Shown: in pieces, positions 1 through 13,873 of the stretch
Position numbering within the stretch: the stretch's first letter is position 1
Layout of the letters: every line of letters begins with the position of its first letter
DNA from: Bradysia coprophila
Lineage: Eukaryota; Arthropoda; Insecta; Diptera; Sciaridae
Length of the DNA stretch: 64,000 nt
Assembly: GCF_014529535.1 (NCBI RefSeq)
Contig: NW_023503464.1
Location: 1 to 64,000 of the forward strand
Direction: 5' to 3'
Position numbers and translations under genes: made by a program
The notes under the pieces: generated by a model
Database searches by the model: none
What the model saw: only the letters and a program-made list of their open reading frames with translations
What the model was told of the DNA's origin: nothing

Positions 1-124
1 GTCTGTTGTTTGCTTCAATCAGTTCATAGTATTAGTAAACCATTGATTGTCTGCCAGAAGAATTCGAACGCGTTGTAACTTCGCATTTCAATTGTAGTGC
101 GTGTGAATTTCATTGCCCATAGGC
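1..124. repeat. Outer end of left arm of large inverted repeat
   Basis: This stretch matches the reverse complement of about 41763-41877, with several single-base differences. It is the continuation of the left arm beyond the tandem gypsy array inserted at 125-15512. The match fixes the pre-insertion sequence: in the other arm the DNA on both sides of the array is contiguous. No gene is seen in it. Confidence 0.8.
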
Positions 125-757
125 TGAAATATATATTAAAAATCATCTTCTTTATTTTCAAACACTTTATTTAGAAATTAATTCAATTACACGACAAAAC
201 ACAATGTCACTTTTTTAGTATGGTTAATTCTAATAGTCGCGGGTCGGAGTGAGACAACTTAAGACAAAATTAAACTGAATGAAACTGAAATGAATCCTTA
301 GCTAGCGTTAAACCTTACTTATAGTGAATTTAACATTGAAGGTATAGCAAGTCGCTAAAAACACCCATTAATTTTATTGTTTTTCCGCATATGCGCTTAT
401 TCATAAAAAACCAAGATTTTCATCTTCGGAATTTCTTAATTGTTTTTCTCTCTATAGAGTCTTTCTTTGTACTAGTTCAATCATAATTTTCCTATAGTCA
501 ATGTATTTTGAATTTCTCATAAATCAAAAGACTTTCTTGAGTAGAAATATGCCGGCAAGATTTGGCGGTTATTTAACGAATATTGAAAATATAATGCAAT
601 CGACATATGTATACAAAATTCTTGTTGCATCATCTTTAATCGCCTAATTGCTACTATAATTGATAATCTATTTAAAGGCGTTATCTCAAAATTAAGTAGT
701 ATGAGATCTTCAAGAAGTTATTGAATTAATTAATGATTGAGAAATAATTCCTTTACA
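125..757 (-). repeat. LTR 1 of tandem gypsy-type array (3'-most for the minus-strand element)
   Basis: It starts TGAAATAT and ends CCTTTACA, giving TG...CA ends. It matches the LTRs at 5056-5677, 9968-10594 and 14886-15512, but carries many 1-2 base indels, so it is 633 bp against 627. The preceding bases (ATAGGC) look like a noisy copy of the ATAC target duplication seen intact at 15513-15516. Confidence 0.75.
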
Positions 758-3700
758 TCATTCCCCTCAAGAAGTTGATATAAGGGATCACACGAGCAAA
801 AGAAAAAAAAAAATATTATGATATTCACGGCATTCACTGACTAGCTATTCCTCTTTTCACAAAAAGTGTGATTTCATATAACACTTAAATTGTCGACCTT
901 TAACCAAATTTCTACTTAAAAAAAAAAAACAAAAATAGGTTTAAAACTAGGTTAACCTCCCGGACGCCTATCCTAAAATTAAAACAAGTTTGAATGTACA
1001 ATAAGTCCAGTTAACTTTACTTAACTAAGAAAATCTATAATGAAAATAAGTATCAAATTTTAACTTTGTCTTTATGAATCAAATTTCTTTCTCATTTGTC
1101 ATCGACTATCGTTATGTTTGGTTCTTTAATTGACTTAACTTTATATTTGTGTCTTTCATTTTACTTCAATCAATACCAAATCATTAGGCAATAATGATTG
1201 TGGTTTACAATTTTCATCTAAATTACTTTCCGTTTCTCTTTAGAATCTTTTCAAAATTTCTGAGCGAATTGATTTGCATTTGTAATCTGTTATTTGGTTC
1301 TTTGTGATATGATTCTATGTTGTAAACTGGGTCAACTGTAACTGAATTCAAAAATTCATTAATTTTGAGGTAAAATTCCACAAAATTAATTGAAATGGGC
1401 AATAATTGTTAATAGCGGTGGATGGAGTTGTGTTATAACAATACGTAAAATATGATAACAATGATCCCAATCAGTTTTACTGCACTGATGTACCGATCGA
1501 ATATACTCATTAAAGTTATGTGTGACCTTTCTACTGTAACTAACGTTCTATGACGATATGCAGCTGACGTTTATGAGGAATTTTCAAAAATGTACACGAT
1601 TCCTCAATTCAAATATATTTTGTACCTCGATCAGTCAATATTTGTCTTTTGCGTCCACAGATAAGAATAAAATTCTCAAAATATAGCTTTAGCTATAGTA
1701 TTTGCTTTATAGATCTATTGTTGAGAATAGTAACTTGATACTTAGTTAAGTCACATATAATTGTAACAGCATATTTTTTAATTGTAACAACACGATTGGA
1801 CGTTGGAAAGGTCACATAGTATCAATTGAAACTAAATCGAAAGCTTTTTTTATTTTTGGTGTTGGCAAGTAAAAGTCAATTCTTCTTTTGTTTTAGGAAA
1901 AGTTTTGACATTCGCCACTTACAATCTTTAAAAGAATTTTACTTTGAATTAGGGGACAAAAAAAAATTGTCAAAAAAATACTGAATAATCTATTCGTTGC
2001 TTAATTTTCGAAAGGTGCATTTGTTTTTTTTTCATTGTTGTTTCATTTCTGTTTTTTTTTATTTGTTTATCGTAATAAATCTTCTTTTCAAATTTAAATG
2101 AGCTTACTTTTAATAAACTTTTTTTTTAATGGATGGTTTTGCTTAAAATAGCTACTGCTTCTTAGTTTATCATAACATATGTATTTTAATCACTGAGTGT
2201 AATAATCAAAAGAAATTCAAATTCAAAAAGTGAAATAAATCGACATATATAAGGTTAATTACTCTTGCATGTGTCAAATTCAAATATCTCTTCTTCTTGA
2301 TATACTCAATGATGAACTACACTCAATGATATGACATAATTAAACATGAACTCAACAATTTTTCTACTTTATATCAGCCTAACTTGGGAATAGACTCAAC
2401 CTGTCTATTAATTATTTATTGTCTGCCCTCTATCGAACCAACGATAGACATTGACCTTAGTCAATGTATCTTTAACAATTAATATATATACCAGAAAGTA
2501 GTAATGACTAAATGTTTATGCCGTTAAAATTTGAATTCGAATTCTTCATATAATAAATGTCACCTCCTCAATAATAATAAAATGTTTGAACCTAACAGTC
2601 ATAACTTGGGAACAATTATGAAATTATTTACAACATTGTTGAATGCCCTATACATAAATCAAACAACACACGTGAAATGATTAATTAATCGTGTGGGTTA
2701 CAATTAAAATTTGACAGTGTTGTGCACACACTGCAAGATTTTAAACCTAACAGATCTTAGGTACATGTTAACAAATTAAAATTGATCACGAATTAACTGG
2801 ATCCATTAATTTGAGGTGAGTAAAGCTGGAATCTAGGCTACGGCAAAGGCTTATACATTGATAATCATGTCTTGGCATGAATATCTCGAAGTTCACAGTC
2901 TTAAGGCAACTGAGCCTAATGAGTTCATTTATCAAAACGTTCATTATTTATTTGTCAGAGCTACTAAAATTACAATAAATATTTTGAAGAATGACAACAT
3001 TGCACTTTTCTATACTATTGTTATCAAGCTGTCGATAATGTCGTACACAATTGATTAAGTGGTCAAATTATTTATTTAGTTATAAATTAATTGTGAAATA
3101 AGTTGCAATGGCAAAAATCATTGATTATAATTGTGTTAATTTAAAAGATTCATTGGATTGATTGCATTTGATATAACGATGTATCTTTTTACTTTTACTC
3201 AACTTTTCCTCTCCACTTTGTTATACTGAGCTTTTTATTTCTTCATGATTATGGGAACTGTAAGGACGTTGAATTTCGCATTATCATTGATTGACTGTCT
3301 CGAATTTGTGTCTACTATAAAAGTTCTTGTTCTGTTAAAATTACAAATTGCACAATTGACGATAACTTCTCAATGTCTGCACAAAGATTTTTCCAAAACA
3401 CTTTGCTTCCATATTTCAATGTCCTATAATACTCTCTCATAAGCGTTATGTTTCTGTGTTTTTATTTTAAATTAATGTGGCAATCTTTAATCAACTGAAT
3501 TTGGTCTACCTTGTCGTACAAAATCGGGTCGGTTTATTCGTTATTTTTATCTTCAAATCTTTCAAAATCTGTTTTCCTTCTAAAATCATTTCTTCGACAG
3601 TCACATATAAAAAAATTTCATCACTCAAAGGCAAACTTATAGTATGAATTCCAAAATATGTTGCTTTCATTGAAGGTTTTTTGAACAATTCAGACAAATT

Positions 3701-5055
3701 TATTTTGCCATCTTCCATTACTCACACTAAATCTATCTTATAAATTCATTTGGACAATTTCCAAAATTCTTCATTCTATGATCCATTTTTCAACAGTCAA
3801 AATTAAATCATAACATGAACTATAGGCAAAGAATTGAAGGATGGACATTCTTCAATAATCATGTAACTGGAGATTCCGAAACTATCTGAATTTATTAACT
3901 GATGTTTAATCTCATTGAAAGTTTTTTAAATAATAATCAATAGAAGTTGCCATATTTTTTCTTTTTTTTATAATCAACTCATTCCAATTATTTGCAGTAA
4001 GAAATGTGATAGATTGCGATCGACAAAAGAAAAAACCAATTTATTAATAAAATGAAATATTTAACTTCACTTTTATATAATTTACCTCAGAATCAGATTG
4101 TTTTTTTTAATGAATTTTTCTAATTACTTTTCTTTAATTAAAACAAGAAAAATCTTTTTTTTTTTCGCCGCTTCTAAGTGTTGTTACCAAAAAAAAATAA
4201 TCAATGATATTACTTCTTGGAAAGTTTGTTTATTTAACACTTATATACTCTTTAAAATTTCTAGTACCATTATAATCCAATATTTTATCGGAATTGACCA
4301 TAATTCATGTCCAAAAATCATCATAATTGTTTTATATTCACAATTTACAAGAAAAGAAAAAAACAAATTATTGTACTTAAAGCTGAATATTCCAATTCTT
4401 GTGTATTCTGGATGTTCCATCGAATGAGTTCTGGCTGCTCCTGTTGCTGTTTGTTGCTGCTACTATATCGTCACTGGGTTGTCGTGCATTATTCGTCTTG
4501 GAAGTCAATCACCTCTACTAAATATACTCATGTATTGCCTGCATACTCGAATTGTTCAATGATTCAATGTTAACGATTGATATGTTTTTTAATACGTGCT
4601 TGTGCTTGCATATTTTCTATAAAAATTCCAGTCCACTTTGTTGATATGTACACAATTATTTTTTTTAGTTTATAAATTGCGTATCGGAATTTCGGTAATT
4701 CAATTTAATTGCCACAAATGTTTTTAATCAAATGTTCATTGTTTCGACATATTTTCCATCAATGCATTTTACAACTTAACCTTTACTCGGTTGTCTGGTC
4801 CCGAAGAGCGCGTACTTACAGTACACCTAGATTACTTTTCCTTTCTTTAGGTTTTTTGCTTACAAAAAATATTTCTATGGAAAATAAAACTCACAAATTT
4901 TTCCAAGTATATTTTAAATTAATATTTGCTTAAGTCCACAACATTTTATTTTTCACAAAATTTTTCAAAGTGTTTTATTTTTAATTATTGAAATTTTCTA
5001 AAGTCCGCGTTGAAAAAATCACGCCAGAAATTCCTACTGGCTTAGGGATCGCCAA
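758..5055 (-). mobile_element. Internal region of gypsy-type unit 1 (degenerate, noisy sequence)
   Basis: This internal region is collinear with 5678-9967 and 10595-14885 but interrupted by frequent single-base insertions and deletions, often in homopolymers. The integrase reading frames seen in unit 3 are shattered here; only a 70-codon piece at 3506-3718 (minus) stays open. The indel pattern resembles uncorrected long-read sequence more than evolutionary decay, because neighbouring units are almost identical to each other. Confidence 0.75.
3506..3718 (-). pseudogene. Fragment of gypsy-type pre-integrase region, unit 1
   Basis: The piece corresponds to residues ~109-175 of the 303-codon frame at 12962-13873. 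It lacks the zinc-binding part downstream because of indels. It should be read as a broken copy, possibly broken only in the assembly. Confidence 0.6.
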
Positions 5056-5677
5056 TGAATAAATATTAAAAATCACTTCTTTATTTTCAAACACTTTATT
5101 AGAAATTAATTCAATTACAACAAAAACACAATGTCACTTTAGTATGGTTAATTCTAATAGTCGCGGGTCGGGTGAGACAACTTAAGACAAATTAAACTGA
5201 ATGAAACTGAATGAATCCTTAGTAGCGTTAAACCTTTACTTATAGTGAATTTAACATTGAAGGTATAGCAAGTCGTAAAAAACCCATTAAATTTTATTGT
5301 TTTCCCATATGCGCTTATTCATAAAAAACCAAGATTTTCATCTTCGGAATTTCTTAATTGTTTTTCTCTCTAAGAGGTCTTTCTCTTGTACTAGTTCAAT
5401 CATACATTTTCCATATAGTCAATGTATTTTGAATTTCTCATAAATCAAAAGACTTTCTTGAGTAGAAATACTCCCGCAAGCATTTGGCGGTTATTTAACG
5501 AATATTGAAAATATAATGCAATCGACAATGGTATACAAAATTCTTGTTGCATCATCTTTAATCGCCTAACTTGCTACTATAATGATAATCTATTTAAAGG
5601 CGTTATCTCAAAATTAAGTAGTATGAGATCTTCAAGAATTATTGAATTAATTAATGATGAGAAATAATTCCTTTACA
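5056..5677 (-). repeat. LTR 2 of tandem gypsy-type array
   Basis: About 622 bp, with TG...CA ends (TGAATAAA to CTTTACA). It lies between internal units 1 and 2 and serves as their shared LTR. It has a few single-base differences from LTRs 3 and 4. Confidence 0.8.
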
Positions 5678-6017
5678 TCATTCCCCTCAAGAAGTGTGAT
5701 ATAAGGGATCACACGACAAAAGAAAAAAAAAAATATTATGAATATTCACGCATTCACTTCGACTAGCTATTCCTCTTTCACAAAAAGTGTGATATTCATA
5801 TAACACTTAAATTGTCTCGACCTTTAACCAAATTCTACTTAAAAAAAACAAAACAAAAATAGTTTTAAAACTAGGTTAACCTCCCGGACGCCTATCCTAA
5901 AATTAAAACAAGTTCGGAGAATGACAATAAGTCCAGTTAACTGCTTAACTAAGAAAATCTATAATGAAAATAAGTATCAAATTTTTTAACTTTGTCTTTA
6001 TGAATCAAATTTTCTTC

Positions 6018-6263
6018 TCATTTGTCATCGACTATCGTTATGTTTGGTTCTTTAATTGACTTAACTTTATATTTGTGTCTTTCATTTACTTCAATCAATA
6101 CCAAATCATTAGGCAATAATGATTGTGGTTTACAATTTTCATCATAAATTACTTTCCGTTTCTCTTTAGATCTTTTCAAAAATTTCTGAGCGAATTGATT
6201 TGCAATTTGTAATCTGTATTTGGTTTCTTTGTGATATGATTCTATGTTGTAAACTGGGGTCAA
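6018..6263 (-). pseudogene. Gypsy-type integrase C-terminal fragment, unit 2
   Basis: The 81-codon frame matches the last ~80 residues of the unit 3 frame at 10936-11433. Upstream homology continues in other frames because of 1-bp insertions (for example an extra G near 6257 and an extra A near 6300). The product would lack the catalytic residues. Confidence 0.65.
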
Positions 6264-8044
6264 CTGTAACTGAATTCAAAAATTCATAATTTTGAGGTAA
6301 AAATTCCAAAAATTAATTGAAATGGGCAATAATTGTTAATAGCGGTGGATGGAGTTGTGTTATAACAATACGTAAAATATGATAACCAATGATCCCAATC
6401 AGTTTTACTGTCACTGATGGTACGATCGAATATACTCATTAAAAGTTATGTGTGACCTTTCTACTGTACCTAACGTTCTATGACGATATGCAGCTGACGT
6501 GTTATGAGGAATTTTCAAAAATGTACACGATTCCTCAATTCAAATATTTTGTACCTCGATCAGTCAATATTTGCTTTGGTCCACAGATAAGAATAAAATT
6601 CTCAAATATAGCTTTAGCTATAGTATTTGCTTTATGATCTATTGTGAGAATAGTAACTTGATACTTAGTTAAGTCACATATAATTGTAACAGCATATTTT
6701 TATAATTGTAACAACCACGATTGGACGTTGGAAAAGGTCCAATAGTATCAATTGAAACTAAATCGAAAGCTTTTTTTTATTTTTGGTGTTGGAGTAAAAG
6801 TCAATTCTTCTTTTGTTTTAGGAAAAGTTTTGACATTTCGCCACTTTACAATCTTTAAAAGAATTTTACTTTGAATTAGGGGACAAAAAAAAATTGTCAA
6901 AAAAATACTGAATAATCTATTCGTTGCTTAATTTTCGAAAGGTGCATTTGTTTTTTTTTCATTGTTGTCTTCATTCTGTTTTTTTTTTATTTGTTTTATC
7001 GTAATAAATCTTCTTTTTCAAATTTAAATGAGCTTACTTTTAATAAACTTTTTTTTTAATGGATGGTTTTGCTCTAAAATAGCTACTGCTTCTTAGTTTA
7101 TCATAACATATGTATTTTTAATCACTGAGTGTAATAATCAAAAGAAATTCAAATTCAAAAAGTGAAATAAATGACACTAATTAAGGTTAATTACTCCTTG
7201 CATGTGTCAAATTCAAATATCTCTTCTTCTTGATATACTCAATTGATGAACTACACTCAATGAATTGACATAATTAAACATGAACTCAACAATTTTTCTA
7301 CTTTATATCAGCCTAACTTGGGAATAGACTCAACCTGTCTATTAATTTATTTATTGTCTGGCCTCTTACTCGAACCACGATAGACATTGACCTTAGTCAA
7401 TGTATCTTTAACAATTAATATTATACCAGAAAAGTAGTAATGACTAAATGTTTATGCCGTTAAAATTTGAATTCGAATTCTTCATATAATAAATGTTCAC
7501 CTCCTCAATAATAATAAAATGTTTGACCTAACAGTCATAACTTGGGACAATTATGAAATTATTACAAACATTGGTTGAATGCCCTATACATAAATCAAAC
7601 AACACACGTGAAAATGATTAATTAATCGTGTGGGTTACAATTAAAATTTGACAGTGTTGTGCACACACTGCAAGATTTAAACCTAACAGGATCTTAGGTA
7701 CATGTTAACAAATTAAAATTGATCACGATTAACTGGATCCATTAATTTTGAGGTGAATCTAAGGGCTACGGCAAAGGCTATACATTGATAATCATGGTCT
7801 TGGCATGAATATCTGAAGTTCACAGTTCTTAAGGCAACTGAGCCTAATGAGTTCATTTATCAAAACGTTCATTATTTATTTGTCAGAGTACTAAAATTAC
7901 ATAAATATTTTGAAGAATGACAACCATTGCACTTTTCTATACTATTGTTATCAAGCTGTCGATAATGTCGTACACAATTTGATCAAGTGGTCAAAATTTA
8001 TTATTTAGTTAAAATTAATTGTGAAATAAGTTGCATGGCAAAAA

Positions 8045-8956
8045 TCATTGATTTAATTGTGTTAATTTAAAAGATTCATTGGATTGATTGCATTTGATAT
8101 AACGATGTATCTTTTTACTTTTACTCAACTTTTCCTCTCCACTTTGTACTGAGCTTTTTATTTCTTCATGATTATGGGAACTGTAAGGACGTTGATTTGC
8201 ATTATCATTGATTGAACTGTCTCGAATTTGTCTACTATAAAAAGTTCTTGTTCGTTTAAAATTACAAATTGCACAATTGACGATAACTCTCACTATGTCT
8301 GCACAAAGATTTTTCCAAAACACTTGTCTTCCATATTTCAATGTCCTAAATACTCTCTCATAAGCGTTATGTTTCTGTGTTTTTAAATTAATGTGGCAAT
8401 CTTTAATCAACTGAATTTGGTCTACCTTGTCGTACAAAATCGTCGGTTTATTCGTTATTTTTATCTTCAAATCTTTCAAAATCTGTTTTCCTTCTAAAAT
8501 CATTTCTTGGACAGTCACATATAAAAAAATTTCATCACTCAAAGGCCAAACTATAGTATGAATTCCAAAATATGTTGCTTTCATTTGAAGGTTTTTGAAC
8601 AATTCAGACAAATTTATTTTGCCATCTTCCATTACTCTCACTAAATCTATCTCTATAAATTCATTTGGACAATTTCCAAAATTCTTCATTCTATGATCCC
8701 ATTTTTCAACAGTCAAAATTAAATCACTAACATGAACTATAGGCAAAGAATTGAAGGATGGACATTCTTCAATAATCAATTGAACTGGAGATTCGAAACT
8801 ATCTTGAATTTTTATTAACTGATGTTTAATCTCATTGAAAGTTTTTAAATAATAATCAATAGAAGTTGCCATATTTTTTCTTTTTTTATAATACAACTCA
8901 TTCCAATTATTGCAGTAAGAAATGTGATAGATTGCGAATCGACAAAAGAAAACCAA
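8045..8956 (-). pseudogene. Gypsy-type pre-integrase / integrase zinc-binding frame, unit 2
   Basis: A 303-codon open frame with the same translation as that at 12962-13873. It holds the HHCC zinc-binding pattern of retroviral-type integrases (His188, His196, Cys228, Cys231; HX7H, CX2C). It ends without the catalytic core, which lies over 1 kb downstream in broken frames. See the unit 3 entry for detail. Confidence 0.65.
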
Positions 8957-9967
8957 ATTTATTAATAAAATGAAATATTTAACTTCACTTTTATATAATT
9001 TACCTCAGAATCAGATTGTTTTTTTAATGAATTTTTCTAATTACTTTCTTTAATTAAAACAAGAAAAATCTTTTTTTTTTCGTGCTTCTAAGTGTTTACC
9101 AAAAAAAAATAAGTCAATGATATTACTTCTTGGAAAGTTTGTTTTATTTAATCACTTATATACTCTTTAAAATTCTGTAGTACCTTATAAATCCAATATT
9201 TTATCGGAATTGACCATAATTCATGTCCAAAAATCATCATAATTGTTTTATATTCACAATTTACAAGAAAAGAAAAACAAAATTATTGTACTTAAAGCTG
9301 AATATTCCAATTCTTGTGTATTCTGGATGTTCCATCGAATGAGTTCTGGCTGCTCCTGTTGCTGTTGTTGCTGCTACTATATCGTCACTGGGTTGTCGTG
9401 CATTATTCGTCTTGGAAGTCAATCACCTCTACTAAATATACTCATGTATTGCTGCATACTCGAATTGTTTCAATGATTCAATGTTAACGTTGATACTGTT
9501 TTTAATACGCTGCTTGTGCTTGCATATTTTCTATAAAAATTCCAGTCCACTTTGTTGATATGTACACAATTTTTTTTTTTAGTTTATAAATTGCGTATCG
9601 GAAATTTCGGTAATTCATTAATTGCACAAATGTTTTTAATCAAATGTTTCATTGTTTCGACATATTTTCCATCAATGCATTTTACAACTTAACCTTTACT
9701 CGGTTTCGTCTAGTGCCCCGAAGAGCCGCGTACTTACAGTACACCTAGATTACTTTTCCTTTCTTAGGTTTTTGCTACAAAAATATTTCTATGGAAAATA
9801 AAACTCACAAATTTTTCCAAGTTATTTTAAATTAATATTTCGTCTAAGTCCACAACATTTTATTTTTCACAAAATTTTTCAAAGTGTTTTATTTTAATTA
9901 TTGAAATTTTTCTAAGTCCGCTTTGAAAAAAATCACGCCAGAAATTCGTACTGGCTTAGGATCGCCA

Positions 9968-10594
9968 TGAAGAAATATTAAAAATCACTTCTTTATTTTC
10001 AAACACTTTATTAGAAATTAATTCAATTACACACAAAAACACAATGTCACTTTTAGTATGGTTAATTCTAATAGTCGCGGGTCGGGTGAGACAACTTAAG
10101 ACAAATTAAACTGAATGAAACTGAATGAATCCTTAGCTAGCGTTAAACCTTTACTTATAGTGAATTTAACATTGAAGGTATAGCAAGTCGTAAAAAACCC
10201 ATTAAATTTTATTGTTTTCCCATATGCGCTTATTCATAAAAAACCAAGATTTTCATCTTCGGAATTTCTTAATTGTTTTTCTCTCTAAGAGGTCTTTCTC
10301 TTGTACTAGTTCAATCATACATTTTCCATATAGTCAATGTATTTTGAATTTCTCATAAATCAAAAGACTTTCTTGAGTAGAAATACTCCCGCAAGCATTT
10401 GGCGGTTATTTAACGAATATTGAAAATATAATGCAATCGACAATGGTATACAAAATTCTTGTTGCATCATCTTTAATCGCCTAACTTGCTACTATAATGA
10501 TAATCTATTTAAAGGCGTTATCTCAAAATTAAGTAGTATGAGATCTTCAAGAATTATTTGAATTAATTAATGATTGAGAAATAATTCCTTTACA
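9968..10594 (-). repeat. LTR 3 of tandem gypsy-type array
   Basis: 627 bp, TGAAGAAA to CCTTTACA. It equals LTR 4 (14886-15512) in length and is near-identical by eye. It is shared by units 2 and 3. Confidence 0.85.
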
Positions 10595-10608
10595 TCATTC
10601 CCCTCAAG
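10595..10608 (-). other. Polypurine tract next to LTR 3
   Basis: On the minus strand the sequence CTTGAGGGGAATGA directly precedes the LTR start TGTAAAGG. A purine run here is the expected plus-strand DNA synthesis primer of an LTR retrotransposon. Confidence 0.65.
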
Positions 10609-10935
10609 AAGTGTGATATAAGGGATCACACGACAAAAGAAAAAAAAAAATATTATGAATATTCACGCATTCACTTCGACTAGCTATTCCTCTTTTCACA
10701 AAAAGTGTGATATTCATATAACACTTAAATTGTCTCGACCTTTAACCAAATTCTACTTAAAAAAAACAAAACAAAAATAGTTTTAAAACTAGGTTAACCT
10801 CCCGGACGCCTATCCTAAAATTAAAACAAGTTCGGAGAATGACAATAAGTCCAGTTAACTGCTTAACTAAGAAAATCTATAATGAAAATAAGTATCAAAT
10901 TTTTTAACTTTGTCTTTATGAATCAAATTTTCTTC

Positions 10936-11433
10936 TCATTTGTCATCGACTATCGTTATGTTTGGTTCTTTAATTGACTTAACTTTATATTTGTGTCTTT
11001 CATTTACTTCAATCAATACCAAATCATTAGGCAATAATGATTGTGGTTTACAATTTTCATCATAAATTACTTTCCGTTTCTCTTTAGATCTTTTCAAAAA
11101 TTTCTGAGCGAATTGATTTGCAATTTGTAATCTGTATTTGGTTTCTTTGTGATATGATTCTATGTTGTAAACTGGGTCAACTGTAACTGAATTCAAAAAT
11201 TCATAATTTTGAGGTAAAATTCCAAAAATTAATTGAAATGGGCAATAATTGTTAATAGCGGTGGATGGAGTTGTGTTATAACAATACGTAAAATATGATA
11301 ACCAATGATCCCAATCAGTTTTACTGTCACTGATGTACGATCGAATATACTCATTAAAAGTTATGTGTGACCTTTCTACTGTACCTAACGTTCTATGACG
11401 ATATGCAGCTGACGTGTTATGAGGAATTTTCAA
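10936..11433 (-). pseudogene. Gypsy-type integrase C-terminal part, unit 3
   Basis: A 165-codon frame. Near its start is the catalytic-glutamate motif (TVERSH, then FNEYIRSY), followed by the conserved WLSYFTYCYNTTPS and CPFQLIFG segments typical of gypsy/errantivirus integrases, then a basic C-terminal region. The first two catalytic aspartates are encoded upstream (about 11480-11690) in a frame separated by a stop and an apparent deletion of tens of bases, so no continuous core exists. The equivalent in unit 2 is further truncated. Confidence 0.75.
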
Positions 11434-12961
11434 AAATGTACACGATTCCTCAATTCAAATATTTTGTACCTCGATCAGTCAATATTTGCTTTGGTCCACA
11501 GATAAGAATAAAATTCTCAAATATAGCTTTAGCTATAGTATTTGCTTTATGATCTATTGTGAGAACAGTAACTTGATACTTAGTTAAGTCACATATAATT
11601 GTAACAGCATATTTTTATAATTGTAACAACCACGATTGGACGTTGGAAAAGGTCCAATAGTATCAATTGAAACTAAATCGAAAGCTTTTTTTTATTTTTG
11701 GTGTTGGAGTAAAAGTCAATTCTTCTTTTGTTTTAGGAAAAGTTTTGACATTTCGCCACTTTACAATCTTTAAAAGAATTTTACTTTGAATTAGGGGACA
11801 AAAAAAAATTGTCAAAAAAATACTGAATAATCTATTCGTTGCTTAATTTTCGAAAGGTGCATTTGTTTTTTTTTTCATTGTTGTCTTCATTCTGTTTTTT
11901 TTTTTATTTGTTTTATCGTAATAAATCTTCTTTTTCAAATTTAAATGAGCTTACTTTTAATAAACTTTTTTTTTAATGGATGGTTTTGCTCTAAAATAGC
12001 TACTGCTTCTTAGTTTATCATAACATATGTATTTTTAATCACTGAGTGTAATAATCAAAAGAAATTCAAATTCAAAAAGTGAAATAAATGACACTAATTA
12101 AGGTTAATTACTCCTTGCATGTGTCAAATTCAAATATCTCTTCTTCTTGATATACTCAATTGATGAACTACACTCAATGAATTGACATAATTAAACATGA
12201 ACTCAACAATTTTTCTACTTTATATCAGCCTAACTTGGGAATAGACTCAACCTGTCTATTAATTTATTTATTGTCTGGCCTCTTACTCGAACCACGATAG
12301 ACATTGACCTTAGTCAATGTATCTTTAACAATTAATATTATACCAGAAAAGTAGTAATGACTAAATGTTTATGCCGTTAAAATTTGAATTCGAATTCTTC
12401 ATATAATAAATGTTCACCTCCTCAATAATAATAAAATGTTTGACCTAACAGTCATAACTTGGGACAATTATGAAATTATTACAAACATTGGTTGAATGCC
12501 CTATACATAAATCAAACAACACACGTGAAAATGATTAATTAATCGTGTGGGTTACAATTAAAATTTGACAGTGTTGTGCACACACTGCAAGATTTAAACC
12601 TAACAGGATCTTAGGTACATGTTAACAAATTAAAATTGATCACGATTAACTGGATCCATTAATTTTGAGGTGAATCTAAGGGCTACGGCAAAGGCTATAC
12701 ATTGATAATCATGGTCTTGGCATGAATATCTGAAGTTCACAGTTCTTAAGGCAACTGAGCCTAATGAGTTCATTTATCAAAACGTTCATTATTTATTTGT
12801 CAGAGTACTAAAATTACATAAATATTTTGAAGAATGACAACCATTGCACTTTTCTATACTATTGTTATCAAGCTGTCGATAATGTCGTACACAATTTGAT
12901 CAAGTGGTCAAAATTTATTATTTAGTTAAAATTAATTGTGAAATAAGTTGCATGGCAAAAA
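11434..12961 (-). other. Broken integrase core and unrecognised internal sequence, unit 3
   Basis: The part near 11460-11700 (minus strand) reads as the first part of the integrase core, with DTIGPFP-like and TDRGT-like motifs holding the first two acidic residues, but it has stop codons. From about 11700 to 12960 I recognise no coding motif. An insertion or rearrangement appears to separate the zinc finger from the core. The same arrangement is present in unit 2. Confidence 0.55.
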
Positions 12962-13873
12962 TCATTGATTTAATTGTGTTAATTTAAAAGATTCATTGGA
13001 TTGATTGCATTTGATATAACGATGTATCTTTTTACTTTTACTCAACTTTTCCTCTCCACTTTGTACTGAGCTTTTTATTTCTTCATGATTATGGGAACTG
13101 TAAGGACGTTGATTTGCATTATCATTGATTGAACTGTCTCGAATTTGTCTACTATAAAAAGTTCTTGTTCGTTTAAAATTACAAATTGCACAATTGACGA
13201 TAACTCTCACTATGTCTGCACAAAGATTTTTCCAAAACACTTGTCTTCCATATTTCAATGTCCTAAATACTCTCTCATAAGCGTTATGTTTCTGTGTTTT
13301 TAAATTAATGTGGCAATCTTTAATCAACTGAATTTGGTCTACCTTGTCGTACAAAATCGTCGGTTTATTCGTTATTTTTATCTTCAAATCTTTCAAAATC
13401 TGTTTTCCTTCTAAAATCATTTCTTGGACAGTCACATATAAAAAAATTTCATCACTCAAAGGCCAAACTATAGTATGAATTCCAAAATATGTTGCTTTCA
13501 TTTGAAGGTTTTTGAACAATTCAGACAAATTTATTTTGCCATCTTCCATTACTCTCACTAAATCTATCTCTATAAATTCATTTGGACAATTTCCAAAATT
13601 CTTCATTCTATGATCCCATTTTTCAACAGTCAAAATTAAATCACTAACATGAACTATAGGCAAAGAATTGAAGGATGGACATTCTTCAATAATCAATTGA
13701 ACTGGAGATTCGAAACTATCTTGAATTTTTATTAACTGATGTTTAATCTCATTGAAAGTTTTTAAATAATAATCAATAGAAGTTGCCATATTTTTTCTTT
13801 TTTTATAATACAACTCATTCCAATTATTGCAGTAAGAAATGTGATAGATTGCGAATCGACAAAAGAAAACCAA
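12962..13873 (-). pseudogene. Gypsy-type pre-integrase / integrase zinc-binding frame, unit 3
   Basis: A 303-codon frame; a more likely internal start is Met29 (MATSIDYY). Residues ~100-185 resemble the linker between RNase H and integrase in gypsy-family Pol. Residues 188-231 form the integrase zinc finger: His188, His196, Cys228, Cys231, with 7, 31 and 2 residues between successive ligands, as expected for HHCC. A basic, Ser/Asn-rich tail after ~240 has no match I know and probably comes from out-of-frame or inserted sequence. As the catalytic core is absent, this is a remnant, although its frame is intact in both units 2 and 3. Confidence 0.65.

Larger units (their letters stand above)
5678..9967 (-). 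mobile_element. Internal region of gypsy-type unit 2 (degenerate)
   Basis: Near-identical to unit 3 (10595-14885), with an offset of about 4917 bp throughout. It contains the same 303-codon pre-integrase/zinc-finger frame at 8045-8956. Its integrase C-terminal frame (6018-6263) is cut short by single-base insertions near 6255-6420 that unit 3 lacks. No gag, protease, reverse transcriptase or envelope frame is visible, so this is a deleted, non-autonomous element. Confidence 0.8.
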
